From: UBA1413 sp964567485
Lineage (GTDB): Bacteria; Bacteroidota; Bacteroidia; Bacteroidales; Prolixibacteraceae
DNA length: 64,000 nt
Reading direction: 5' to 3'
NCBI GenBank assembly: GCA_964567485.1
Contig: CAZMMX010000013.1
Coordinates: forward strand, 11,786 to 75,785
Shown here: positions 26,448-34,092 of the stretch, in pieces
Layout of the letters: each line of letters starts with the position of its first letter
Position numbering within the stretch: the stretch's first letter is position 1
The notes under the pieces: model-generated
What the model was told of the DNA's origin: nothing
The model's input: the letters and a program-made list of their open reading frames with translations, nothing else
The model's database searches: none
Program-made: the position numbers and the translations under genes

Positions 26448-26924
26448 ATGGGATTAGTATCATTCTTAAAAGGTGCCGGGACCAAGTTGTTCGGCAAATC
26501 AGAAGAAGTAAAGGAACAGGAAAAGGCTGACCTTATCATGAAACACATCTCCAGTTTCGGTTTTAAAACCGAAAATCTGAAGGCGGTGGTGGATGATGAG
26601 ACCGTGATCTTGACCGGAAAGGTAGACACCATTCCCAATAAGAACAGGATTGTGGTGACCGCCGGCAACGTGGAAGGCATTTCCAAGGTCGAAGACAGGC
26701 TGGCCGTTCTGCCGCTGGGGTCCGAGATTCCGGTGATTCCTCCTACGGAACCTGAAAAAGAGTTCTATACCGTGGTGTCGGGAGATACCCTCTCCAAGAT
26801 TGCCAAACAGTTTTATGGCAATGCCAATAAATATCCGGTGATCTTCGAAGCCAATACGCCAATGCTGACCCATCCCGACAAGATTTATCCGGGACAGGTG
26901 CTGGTGATTCCTCCGGTGGAATAA
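26448..26924 (+). CDS. BON-LysM protein, YgaU/Kbp-like
   Basis: 158 residues. The N-terminal two thirds (about 20-90) form a BON domain (KTENLKAVVDDETVILTGKV and VTAGNVEGISKVEDRL). The C-terminal part is one LysM domain (FYTVVSGDTLSKIAKQFYGN, then IYPGQVLVIP). This is the architecture of E. coli YgaU, renamed Kbp, a cytoplasmic potassium-binding protein. There is no signal peptide, which fits a cytoplasmic location despite the LysM domain. A strong hairpin terminator follows at 26960. It is linked in order and direction with the dodecin gene 29 bases upstream. Confidence 0.9.
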   Translation: MGLVSFLKGAGTKLFGKSEEVKEQEKADLIMKHISSFGFKTENLKAVVDDETVILTGKVDTIPNKNRIVVTAGNVEGISKVEDRLAVLPLGSEIPVIPPTEPEKEFYTVVSGDTLSKIAKQFYGNANKYPVIFEANTPMLTHPDKIYPGQVLVIPPVE

Positions 26925-26959
26925 CCTCCTGCGGCGGGAATGACCTGCCGGAGCATAAG

Positions 26960-26997
26960 AAAATGCCGGTTCTCCGTAAGGAAAACCGGCATTTTTT
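26960..26997 (+). terminator. Rho-independent terminator after the BON-LysM gene
   Basis: AATGCCGGTT with CTCC pairs with GGAA plus AACCGGCATT around a GTAA loop (about 26962-26993), followed by a run of T. The A-rich 5' flank would also allow some termination of transcripts arriving from the right, where the DUF937 gene on the minus strand ends. Confidence 0.85.
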
Positions 26998-27066
26998 ATG
27001 ACCGGGAGAACCCGGCGGGGAAAAGGGCCCTCCTGAATAAACGGAGTGTCATTTCCCGGGTGATGG

Positions 27067-27666
27067 CTATCGTTTTTTCATCATCCTGCCGAGGAACGAC
27101 ATGCCCAGTTCGGCGATGTCGTCCATGACGTTGCCGTCGTTGTCACGGTCCAGAATCTGATTGATGACGCCCTGCGATTGGGGCGACTGTTTTTTCTCCA
27201 CGTTAAGGTAGGAGTTCAGCAAGTCTCCGATAACGCTGGTGTTGGCGCCGCCTGCGCTTTTCTTGCCCAGGAAACCCATGACAATGGGAGCTGCCATTTC
27301 CAGAATCCTGCCCACCGCGGCACTGTTCATCCCGGCATCCTTACTGATGTACTGTTCCACATTCTGCCTCCTGTCACCCAGGATATGCTTCAGAATGCCG
27401 GCACCGTCTTCAACGACTTCCTGCTTTCCGAGCAGAGCCCCCAGATTGTCGAGAAGGCTTCCGTTATGGTCACGGGCTACCGCATTCTGTAAGGCCGATG
27501 CCCCGTCAGGGGTGCTGCTGTTCCGGGCCAAGGCATTCATGAGAATGGGAATGGCACTGGCCAGGGCATTCTTCGCCTTATCAGGGGGTACGTTGGCCTG
27601 ACTGCTGATGACCTCTAGCGACCGGTCATCGATCTGAGACAGGATGGCTCCTAAGATATTTTCCAT
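27067..27666 (-). CDS. DUF937 family protein
   Basis: 199 residues, Ala/Leu/Asn-rich, mostly helical, with no signal peptide. Segments such as ALASAIPILMNALARN and ILEMAAPIVMGFLGKK, with the duplicated helical pattern, are typical of DUF937 (YidB-like) proteins of unknown function. Near the C-terminus is DRDNDGNVMDDI, which matches the calcium-binding loop DxDxDG of EF-hand or dockerin-like repeats. The gene ends a cluster of small stress-like genes and lies 22 bases downstream of the LEA-like gene on the same strand, so the two probably share a transcript. Confidence 0.85.
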   Translation of the reverse strand: MENILGAILSQIDDRSLEVISSQANVPPDKAKNALASAIPILMNALARNSSTPDGASALQNAVARDHNGSLLDNLGALLGKQEVVEDGAGILKHILGDRRQNVEQYISKDAGMNSAAVGRILEMAAPIVMGFLGKKSAGGANTSVIGDLLNSYLNVEKKQSPQSQGVINQILDRDNDGNVMDDIAELGMSFLGRMMKKR

Positions 27667-27688
27667 AGTTCAATTTATAAAGTTAATA

Positions 27689-28096
27689 CTAGGCCTGGGG
27701 GGCTTCGGGAGGCGTTGCCGTATCTTCTTTGGCATCTTCCTTGGCTTTTCCCTTGAATTTCCCGGCAACATCATCGGCCAGGTCGTCGGCCTTGTCGGCA
27801 AGGTTCTTGCCGGTGACCTTTGCCTTCTCCAATAGATCTTCCGCCTTGTCCTCCATCTTGTCGGCGAAGTTCTTCAACTTCTCCTTGATCCCGCTTTTTT
27901 CCAGGTCGTCGACTTTCTCTTCCACGTAATCCTCGGCCTTATCCCACAATTCTCCGGCTTTTTTGAAGGTCTCACTCGCTTTTACCTTCTCGGCCGTGTC
28001 CTCAAAGAAATCTTCCGCCTTATCAGCCAGTTCTTTGGCTTTGTCGAGAAGGCTCTCCTTTTTTGGTTGAGATTCCTGGTTAACATCTTCTGTCAT
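27689..28096 (-). CDS. LEA/apolipophorin-like amphipathic helical protein
   Basis: 135 residues, nearly a third Lys and a quarter Asp/Glu, with repeating 11-residue-like patterns (KAKELADKAEDFFEDTAEKV, KLKNFADKMEDKAEDLLEKA). It has no aromatic core and ends in a Pro/Ala tail. This composition is characteristic of LEA-like and YtxH-like proteins that are disordered in solution and fold as amphipathic helices on membranes or during desiccation stress. No enzymatic role is expected. Upstream of the DUF937 gene on the same strand. The similarity is compositional, so the family call is tentative. Confidence 0.7.
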   Translation of the reverse strand: MTEDVNQESQPKKESLLDKAKELADKAEDFFEDTAEKVKASETFKKAGELWDKAEDYVEEKVDDLEKSGIKEKLKNFADKMEDKAEDLLEKAKVTGKNLADKADDLADDVAGKFKGKAKEDAKEDTATPPEAPQA

Positions 28097-28214
28097 ACTT
28101 CTACGGTTTTAATTGGTTGGTACTAAAAATGATTTTTAAAGTGTTTTTAAAATTACACATAATTGTGATACCCTATCGTCCTTTCAGGGGATATTTTCTT
28201 TCTTATACCGGCGG

Positions 28215-30440
28215 TTATTTCTGCACGAACTTCAGTTTTCCCCCCTTTTGAATCTGGTCATGGTTCAAAACCGGGGGAATTTCCGTGCCATTGAAGGTGA
28301 CCCTGGTGAAGGGTTCATCGGGTTGGGAGCGACTGGCCTCGATGGTCAGGGGAGTTCCTTTTCCTTCCATAGCAGTGTGAAGCCGCACCCTGGGGAAGAG
28401 AGGGGCTCCCAGCTGAAACTCATTGCTGCCGGGGCACACGGGGTAAAAGCCCATGGCCGAGAAAACATACCAGGCCGACAGTTGTCCGGCGTCATCATTC
28501 CCGGCCAGTCCCCCGGGGTCGTCGGTGAAATTACGGCGCATCAGCGAGGTCACGGCTTCCTGGGTCTTGGACCATTCTCCGGAATAGTTGAAGAGATAGG
28601 GGACATGGTAAACAGGGGAGTGCCCCAGGTGGAAGCTTCCGCCCGTAAGAAAGGTTTCCAATTTTCGGTTGAAGGATTCTTCTCCCCCCATCAGGGCGAT
28701 GAGTCCGGGGATATCGTGGGGCACCGCCCAGGAGGCTTGCTGAGGTGTGGTCTCTGAAAGCCAGGGCATATTTCCGGATTCGCTGAATTCTTGGGTAAAG
28801 GAGCCATCGGCATATTTTCCTGAGAACCATCCTCTGGCGGGGTCGTAGAGAAGGCTGTAATTCTGGGCCCTCAGCAGCAGAGCCTCTTCGTCCTCCTTTT
28901 TATCGAGCAGGCCTGCCACCTGTGCGGTCACCCAGTCGCCAACGGCATATTCGAGACTTCGGGAAACCTGCCCTTCAGGGGCAAAGGCGCAAGGGACGGC
29001 ATCTTCCAGGGGGATGTATCCCAGCTGTAGATAACTCCCGGGGGAGCGTCTTCCCATTCCGCGGGCATATTCTCCGGGGGTGGCGGTGGTTTCAAAACAG
29101 TTCTTTCGCAGGAATTCCCAGGCTTTTTCCCTGTCGGTGACCACGCCTTTCATCAGGGCGTCGCCAACGATGATGGAGGCGTAATCGCCCAGGGATGCCG
29201 TATGGTGTTGGTGCCGTATGGGGGAGGAGGGAAGCCATCCTCCTGGTTGGGCCATGGCGATCAGCGAAGTGACCATGTCGCGGTATTCCCGTGGGGCAAT
29301 CAGGCTTAGCAGAGGCATCTGGGCACGGTGGGTATCCCAGGCGGCAAAATCGGTATAAAAGTCAAACCCTTCGGCATGCCGAACCAGGCTGTCGCCGTCA
29401 AACCCGGGATAGGAACCGTCGGCATCACTGAAAAGACGGGGATGGAGACAGCTGTGATAGAGAGCCGTATAGAAGATGTTGCGCTCCTGCGGCGTGCCTC
29501 CCTCCACCTCGATTCGTCCCAGTAACTCCTCCCAGGTGGCTTCCAGGGTTTCCCTGGTGGTGTCGAAGTCCCAGCCGGGAATCTCCGCCTCCATATTTTT
29601 GCGGGCCTCCTCAATGCTGGTAAATGAGGTGCCGACCCTGATGCGGGTTATCTGGTCAGGGTTCAGCTTCAGCATGACAAAACCGCCCATGGCCTCCTCT
29701 CCTGTAACGGTGGTCTCCCCGCGATGATAGTCACTTCCGGCATAGGTGCCGTAACTCTCAAATTCACTGTCGAAGCTGATGACCACATGTCCGCTGAACC
29801 CTGCCGATTCCCCCTCACGGCCGAAGATTCCGCGGACCGGATTGCTGGCCACAATTTCATTGTGCCCGGGAATGATCTCCAGGAAGCCTTCGCCATGGTC
29901 ATTGTTGACGTCGATGACGACCATGGCATCATTGGGATTAAGCCAGGAAATCCTGAAAAAGCCACACCGGCGGGTGGCGGTGATCTCGGTGATCAGTTCA
30001 TAGAGAGGCATGTGCACGGCGCTGTAGCCGGGAGAGTGGCGGTCATTATCGAAGAAATAAGCCGCTTTTCGTGATGACGGCTGAAGGGTAAACTGCCCTG
30101 ACACCGGGGAAAGGGTGAAACTCCCGTAATCGCTGAGACAGCCGCCGCTCATCCAGTGGGAGATGCGGAATCCCTCGGCCATTCCGTCAAGGAAATAAAA
30201 GGGAGCCACACAGGGAGTCTCCTTGCTGCGGGTCTGAAGGGTCCACTGCGTCATCCCGAAGGGTGCCGTCACCGCAGGAATGGTCTGCCCCGCGTCGGCA
30301 TACTGCCCCGGGGCTCCTCCCTCACGCAGGGAAGGTGCTGTGCCCGTAAGAGGATGCACATACGATAATAACTTCTCACCGCTCTCGTGACGGCAGGCTG
30401 CCATCATAATAACGAGCCCCAGAATGGTCTTTAGTCTCAT
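28215..30440 (-). CDS. GH92 family alpha-mannosidase, lipoprotein
   Basis: 741 residues from the ATG at 30440, which gives a lipoprotein signal (MRLKTILGLVIMMAAC). Upstream in-frame ATGs at 30458 and 30491 exist, but 30491 lies beyond the -7 box. The body matches GH92 exo-acting alpha-mannosidases: HPLTGTAPSLREGGAPGQYADAG near the N-terminus contributes to the mannose and calcium site. Later segments such as SDYGSFTLSPVSG, AWDTHRAQMPLLSLI, GDALMKGVV, and GLAGNDDAGQLSAWYVFSAMGFYP with its catalytic-site acids are characteristic. GH92 enzymes remove alpha-mannose from N-glycans and fungal mannans with a calcium-assisted inverting mechanism. It is not in an obvious polysaccharide utilisation locus here (no SusCD pair alongside). 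Confidence 0.93.
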   Translation of the reverse strand: MRLKTILGLVIMMAACRHESGEKLLSYVHPLTGTAPSLREGGAPGQYADAGQTIPAVTAPFGMTQWTLQTRSKETPCVAPFYFLDGMAEGFRISHWMSGGCLSDYGSFTLSPVSGQFTLQPSSRKAAYFFDNDRHSPGYSAVHMPLYELITEITATRRCGFFRISWLNPNDAMVVIDVNNDHGEGFLEIIPGHNEIVASNPVRGIFGREGESAGFSGHVVISFDSEFESYGTYAGSDYHRGETTVTGEEAMGGFVMLKLNPDQITRIRVGTSFTSIEEARKNMEAEIPGWDFDTTRETLEATWEELLGRIEVEGGTPQERNIFYTALYHSCLHPRLFSDADGSYPGFDGDSLVRHAEGFDFYTDFAAWDTHRAQMPLLSLIAPREYRDMVTSLIAMAQPGGWLPSSPIRHQHHTASLGDYASIIVGDALMKGVVTDREKAWEFLRKNCFETTATPGEYARGMGRRSPGSYLQLGYIPLEDAVPCAFAPEGQVSRSLEYAVGDWVTAQVAGLLDKKEDEEALLLRAQNYSLLYDPARGWFSGKYADGSFTQEFSESGNMPWLSETTPQQASWAVPHDIPGLIALMGGEESFNRKLETFLTGGSFHLGHSPVYHVPYLFNYSGEWSKTQEAVTSLMRRNFTDDPGGLAGNDDAGQLSAWYVFSAMGFYPVCPGSNEFQLGAPLFPRVRLHTAMEGKGTPLTIEASRSQPDEPFTRVTFNGTEIPPVLNHDQIQKGGKLKFVQK

Positions 30441-30477
30441 AAGCTGAAAATTAGGCATGGTCTTGATGTGAACAAGG

Positions 30478-30485
30478 CAAAAATA
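30478..30485 (-). promoter_or_regulatory. -7 promoter element for the GH92 gene
   Basis: The minus strand reads TATTTTTG, a perfect TAnnTTTG box. It predicts transcription from about 30470, so the start codon must be 30458 or 30440, not 30491. Confidence 0.55.
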
Positions 30486-30621
30486 GTCCAATTAACGATT
30501 TCCGGCAGGAGAGGATAGAAAATTCTGACCAGGAGTTTGAAAAAACAACGGAATGCGTTAAATTTCATCACAGGCAGCCATTGCCAACCCCGGCTTCTGC
30601 TTCTGAAAGAGAGGAATCCTT

Positions 30622-30629
30622 TATCTTTG
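30622..30629 (+). promoter_or_regulatory. -7 promoter element for fabD
   Basis: TATCTTTG, a perfect TAnnTTTG box, lies 25 bases before the fabD ATG, with aaaaaagg as a ribosome-binding stretch in between. It is back to back with the GH92 promoter about 140 bases away. Confidence 0.55.
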
Positions 30630-30654
30630 CCATGAAACAAATAATGAAAAAAGG

Positions 30655-31545
30655 ATGAAGGCATTTGTTTTTCCCGGCCAGGGAGCGCAGTATCCCGGAA
30701 TGGGCAAAGATTTATATGATCATTCACCCGTTGCCCGTGAGATGTTTGAGACGGCTGATGAACTACTGGGGTTTCGCATTACGGACATTATGTTTGAAGG
30801 TACGGTCGACGATCTGAAACAGACCAGGGTGACCCAGCCTGCCATATTTCTGCACAGTGTGATTCTGTCCAGGGTGATGGATGGTTTTCTTCCCGACATG
30901 GTGGCTGGCCATTCGCTGGGGGAGTTTTCAGCCCTTACGGCTGTCGGGGCCCTCACTTTCGAGGATGGGCTTATGCTGGTTCACAAGCGGGCCCTGGCGA
31001 TGCAGAAGGCCTGTGACCTGATGCCCTCGGGCATGGCCGCCGTGGTGGGACTCGACGACGACACCATTGCTGAAGTGTGTGCCTCGATCGACGATGTCAT
31101 CGTTCCCGCCAATTTCAATTGTCCGGGACAAGTGGTGATATCGGGTACCCTTTCCGGCATTGACAGGGCATGTGAACTGCTCCCCGCCCGTGGGGCTAAG
31201 AGGGTACTTAAACTCGTGGTGGGAGGAGCCTTCCACTCTCCCCTGATGGAACCGGCCCACGACGAACTGGCGGAAGCTATCAGGTCGGTCCGTTTTAACA
31301 CCCCGGGGTGCCCCGTTTACCAAAATGTCACCGCCCTTCCGACAACCGACCCTGAAACCATCAGGCATAACCTCGTCAGCCAACTGACCTCTCCGGTGTT
31401 ATGGACCCGTTCCGTACAGAATATGGTGAAAGACGGGGCCGGCTATTTCATGGAGGTAGGCCCCGGAAAGGTCCTTCAGGGAATGGTGAAGAAAATCACT
31501 CCTGACGCCGTAGTCGAAGGTATCGAAACGGTCGTCACCCCATAA
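30655..31545 (+). CDS. fabD: Malonyl-CoA:ACP transacylase
   Basis: 296 residues. FabD loads malonyl groups from CoA onto acyl carrier protein for fatty acid synthesis in the cytoplasm. Visible motifs are the N-terminal FPGQGAQYPGMG, the nucleophile serine in GHSLGE (Ser87) and the catalytic histidine in GAFHSPLM (His194), with the conserved Gln and Arg positions (TQPAIFLHS, RALAMQ) between. Length is normal for FabD (about 300). It stands alone between GH92 and a response regulator, with its own promoter; no other fab genes are adjacent. Confidence 0.95.
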   Translation: MKAFVFPGQGAQYPGMGKDLYDHSPVAREMFETADELLGFRITDIMFEGTVDDLKQTRVTQPAIFLHSVILSRVMDGFLPDMVAGHSLGEFSALTAVGALTFEDGLMLVHKRALAMQKACDLMPSGMAAVVGLDDDTIAEVCASIDDVIVPANFNCPGQVVISGTLSGIDRACELLPARGAKRVLKLVVGGAFHSPLMEPAHDELAEAIRSVRFNTPGCPVYQNVTALPTTDPETIRHNLVSQLTSPVLWTRSVQNMVKDGAGYFMEVGPGKVLQGMVKKITPDAVVEGIETVVTP

Positions 31546-31605
31546 CCATGACGCATCAGTGATTTGCAGAATTGTGGGGATAAGTGGCGGTCCCCGAAAG
31601 GGGCG

Positions 31606-32982
31606 TTACGCCGTGACTTTCTCGTTCTGACCGTTGAGCTGCAGAAACCTGTAAATCGTCGATTTCCCGATGCCGAGTTTGCTGGAAACCAGCTTCACGT
31701 TTTGGTTGTACTTCACCAGATAGTGACTGATGATGTCACTGGTGTATTCCTCCAGGGTTTTTTCTTCAGATAAAAGGTTGATGGAGGTTCCGTTGAGGGT
31801 GAACTGGAAATGCTCCCGGTCGATGACATTGGCCGTACTCAGCACGCAGGCCAGCTCGGTGAGGGCTTTCAATTCCCTGATATTCCCGGGGAAGGTGTAC
31901 CCCAGGAGCGCCTCCTTGGCTGACGAAGTCAGGGTTTTGGCATCCATGCCGTTTTCGCGGCAGAACTCATCGGCGAAATACTTGGCCAGCATGATTACGT
32001 CATTTCCTCTTTCCCGCAATGGGGGCAGGTGAATCGGTAATCCCAGCAGACGGTAATAGAGGTCCTGCCGGAATTTATGGTCGTTGACCAGGTGCTCCAG
32101 ATTTTTATGGGTGGCCGTGATGATGCGCACATCAAGGGGAATCACCTGGTTCCCTCCCAGGCGGGTAAGCTCCCGCTCCTGGATCACCCTGAGAAGCTTG
32201 GCCTGAAGACTCAGGTCAAGGTCGGCAATCTCATCGAGGAAAAGGGTACCCCCGTTCGCCTGCTCGAATTTGCCGATTTTGCGCGAATCGGCTCCCGTAA
32301 ATGCCCCCTTCTCATGCCCAAATAACTCACTCTCGATGAGCCCTTCGGGAATCGCCGAAACATTGACGGCCACAAAAGGCTGGCTCTTGCGCCTCGAATT
32401 GAAGTGGATCCCCTTGGCCACCAGCTCCTTGCCCGTACCCGTCTCCCCCGTGACCGACACCGAAATATTCGTGGTCGTCGCCTTTTCCATCAGGGAAAAG
32501 ATACGCTCGATCTGCCGGCTGTTCCCCTTGATCAGCTTCCTGAAATCATATTTCTCATGGATGGCATGCTTCAAGGTTTCATTCTCACTGCGCAACTGAT
32601 CGGAACTGTATATGTTCTTTACCGTGTGGAACAGCCGTTCCCGGGTATCGGGGCCCTTGACAATGTAATCATAAGCCCCTGCCTTCAGAAGCTTCACCGC
32701 CGTCTCAATCTCATCCTGCCCCGAAATGATAATGACATGCACCGCAGGATCCAGATTCAGCAGGGCTGTCAGCATCTCATCCCCTCCGATGTCGGGTAAA
32801 CGGTAATCAAGGGTGATCACTGCAGGCCTCTGGTACATGTGGGCCAGACAACTACGGCCCGAATGAAAGACAGAAATCTCAAACTGGCTGTTTTCCAGCT
32901 GCTTCTTCAGTACTTTGGCATACAACTCATTGTCTTCAACAATAAAAATTCTGTATTTACTTTTTTCTTGAGGGGCATCCAT
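31606..32982 (-). CDS. Sigma-54-dependent response regulator, NtrC family
   Basis: 458 residues. A receiver domain (1-125) has the acidic pocket VEDNE and phospho-acceptor Asp59 in ITLDYRLPD. The AAA+ domain (150-390) has Walker A GETGTGKE (about 179), the sigma-54 contact loop GAFTGA (about 226), and Walker B GTLFLDE (about 245). The C-terminus is a Fis-type helix-turn-helix (KLVSSKLGIGKSTIYRFLQ, about 430-450). When phosphorylated by an unlinked histidine kinase, such proteins remodel sigma-54 RNA polymerase at distant promoters. No kinase gene is adjacent. A perfect 8-bp inverted repeat lies upstream at 33010-33044 and could be an autoregulatory site. Confidence 0.95.
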   Translation of the reverse strand: MDAPQEKSKYRIFIVEDNELYAKVLKKQLENSQFEISVFHSGRSCLAHMYQRPAVITLDYRLPDIGGDEMLTALLNLDPAVHVIIISGQDEIETAVKLLKAGAYDYIVKGPDTRERLFHTVKNIYSSDQLRSENETLKHAIHEKYDFRKLIKGNSRQIERIFSLMEKATTTNISVSVTGETGTGKELVAKGIHFNSRRKSQPFVAVNVSAIPEGLIESELFGHEKGAFTGADSRKIGKFEQANGGTLFLDEIADLDLSLQAKLLRVIQERELTRLGGNQVIPLDVRIITATHKNLEHLVNDHKFRQDLYYRLLGLPIHLPPLRERGNDVIMLAKYFADEFCRENGMDAKTLTSSAKEALLGYTFPGNIRELKALTELACVLSTANVIDREHFQFTLNGTSINLLSEEKTLEEYTSDIISHYLVKYNQNVKLVSSKLGIGKSTIYRFLQLNGQNEKVTA

Positions 32983-33009
32983 AAAGCTATATTTTAGTCT
33001 TGTGTCATT

Positions 33010-33044
33010 ACATCTGTCTGCTGCGCGTCCGGCAATACAGATGT
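33010..33044. other. Inverted repeat upstream of the response regulator gene
   Basis: ACATCTGT (33010-33017) and ACAGATGT (33037-33044) are perfect 8-bp reverse complements separated by 19 bases, 28 to 62 bases upstream of the start codon. Spacing of about 2.6 helical turns could suit a dimeric activator, or it could form a leader hairpin. Confidence 0.4.
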
Positions 33045-33166
33045 GTGGTTTACAAGCCTAAAGATACGACTTTTTCCCAAAATGGGAAGAATTTTACGTA
33101 AATTTTTTCATTTTTGGAATCGACTGATTTTCAAGAGTTTAGTGGTATCGGCATGTGCCGGCTGTT

Positions 33167-33194
33167 CAGGAAAGGGCAAAAATCAGCTTTCCTG
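33167..33194 (-). other. Hairpin downstream of the PhzF-family gene
   Basis: CAGGAAAG (33167-33174) and CTTTCCTG (33187-33194) form a perfect 8-bp stem 24 bases after the stop codon of the PhzF-family gene. The T-tract is weak, so it may be a poor terminator or a 3' end stabiliser. Confidence 0.4.
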
Positions 33195-33217
33195 GGGGGT
33201 ATAGGGTCAGTGATAGG

Positions 33218-34003
33218 TTATAATGTACTAATATTTCCCTCCATGAAGGTGACGGCCTTGCCGCCGATTTTCACGCGGTCGCCGTGGTCTTCACAACGCA
33301 TGGTTCCCCCGCGGTGGGAGACCTGGATGGCCTGAAGTTCCTTTTTGCCGAGTCTTGCCGACCAGTAGGGGATCAGAGCAGTGTGGGCCGACCCTGTTGC
33401 CGGGTCTTCGTTGATCCCCATGGCCGGGGCAAAAAAGCGGCTGACAAAGTCCACCCCGTCGCCGGGAGCAGTCACGATAATTCCCAGATAGGGAAGCCTG
33501 ACCAATCCGGGAAAGTCGGGGACAATGCGGCGCACCTCGGCCTCATTCTTATAAACGGCCAGCAGATATTTTCCGGCATGGTGCACTTCTATGGGGCGTA
33601 ACCCCAAACTAGCGGTCAGTCCCTGGGGTGTCGGATGAACCTTCAGCGGAGAGACGGGAAAATCCATATAGAGAAGGCCATTTTTCCGGACTACGGTCAG
33701 ATCTCCACTCAGGGTTTTGAAGACGATCACGTCGCCGCCATACTGCATATGGGTGAAGAGAATATGGGCTGTGGCCAGGGTGGCATGCCCGCAGAGACTC
33801 ACCTCGGTCGATGGGGTAAACCACCGGAGATGAAAACAATCCTCCCCGGGAATGTAGAAGGCGGTTTCTGAAAGGTTGTTCTCTAACGCTATCTTCTGCA
33901 TCAGATCGTCGGAAAGCCACTTCTCTAGGGGAATCACAGCAGCGGGGTTTCCGCTGAAGAGTTCATCCGTGAAGGCGTCGGCCTGGAAAATTCGGAGTCT
34001 CAT
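33218..34003 (-). CDS. PhzF-family isomerase/epimerase-like protein
   Basis: 261 residues. PhzF-like proteins have two similar halves with a hot-dog-like diaminopimelate-epimerase fold. Visible features are FSGNPAAV near the N-terminus, the conserved acid Glu46 in NLSETAF, which acts as the general acid/base in PhzF, STEVSLCGHATLATAH and the second-half signature EDPATGSAHTALIPYW. Outside phenazine clusters the substrate of these proteins is generally unknown, and no phenazine genes are here. It is flanked by unrelated genes. Confidence 0.92.
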   Translation of the reverse strand: MRLRIFQADAFTDELFSGNPAAVIPLEKWLSDDLMQKIALENNLSETAFYIPGEDCFHLRWFTPSTEVSLCGHATLATAHILFTHMQYGGDVIVFKTLSGDLTVVRKNGLLYMDFPVSPLKVHPTPQGLTASLGLRPIEVHHAGKYLLAVYKNEAEVRRIVPDFPGLVRLPYLGIIVTAPGDGVDFVSRFFAPAMGINEDPATGSAHTALIPYWSARLGKKELQAIQVSHRGGTMRCEDHGDRVKIGGKAVTFMEGNISTL

Positions 34004-34092
34004 CGGTGGTTATTATTATGTCCCGTAAATATACAAACGGGGCGTCCATTTCCAACGGCAGAAGTGCAAAAAAGGGAGACGGAAAAATGAGA

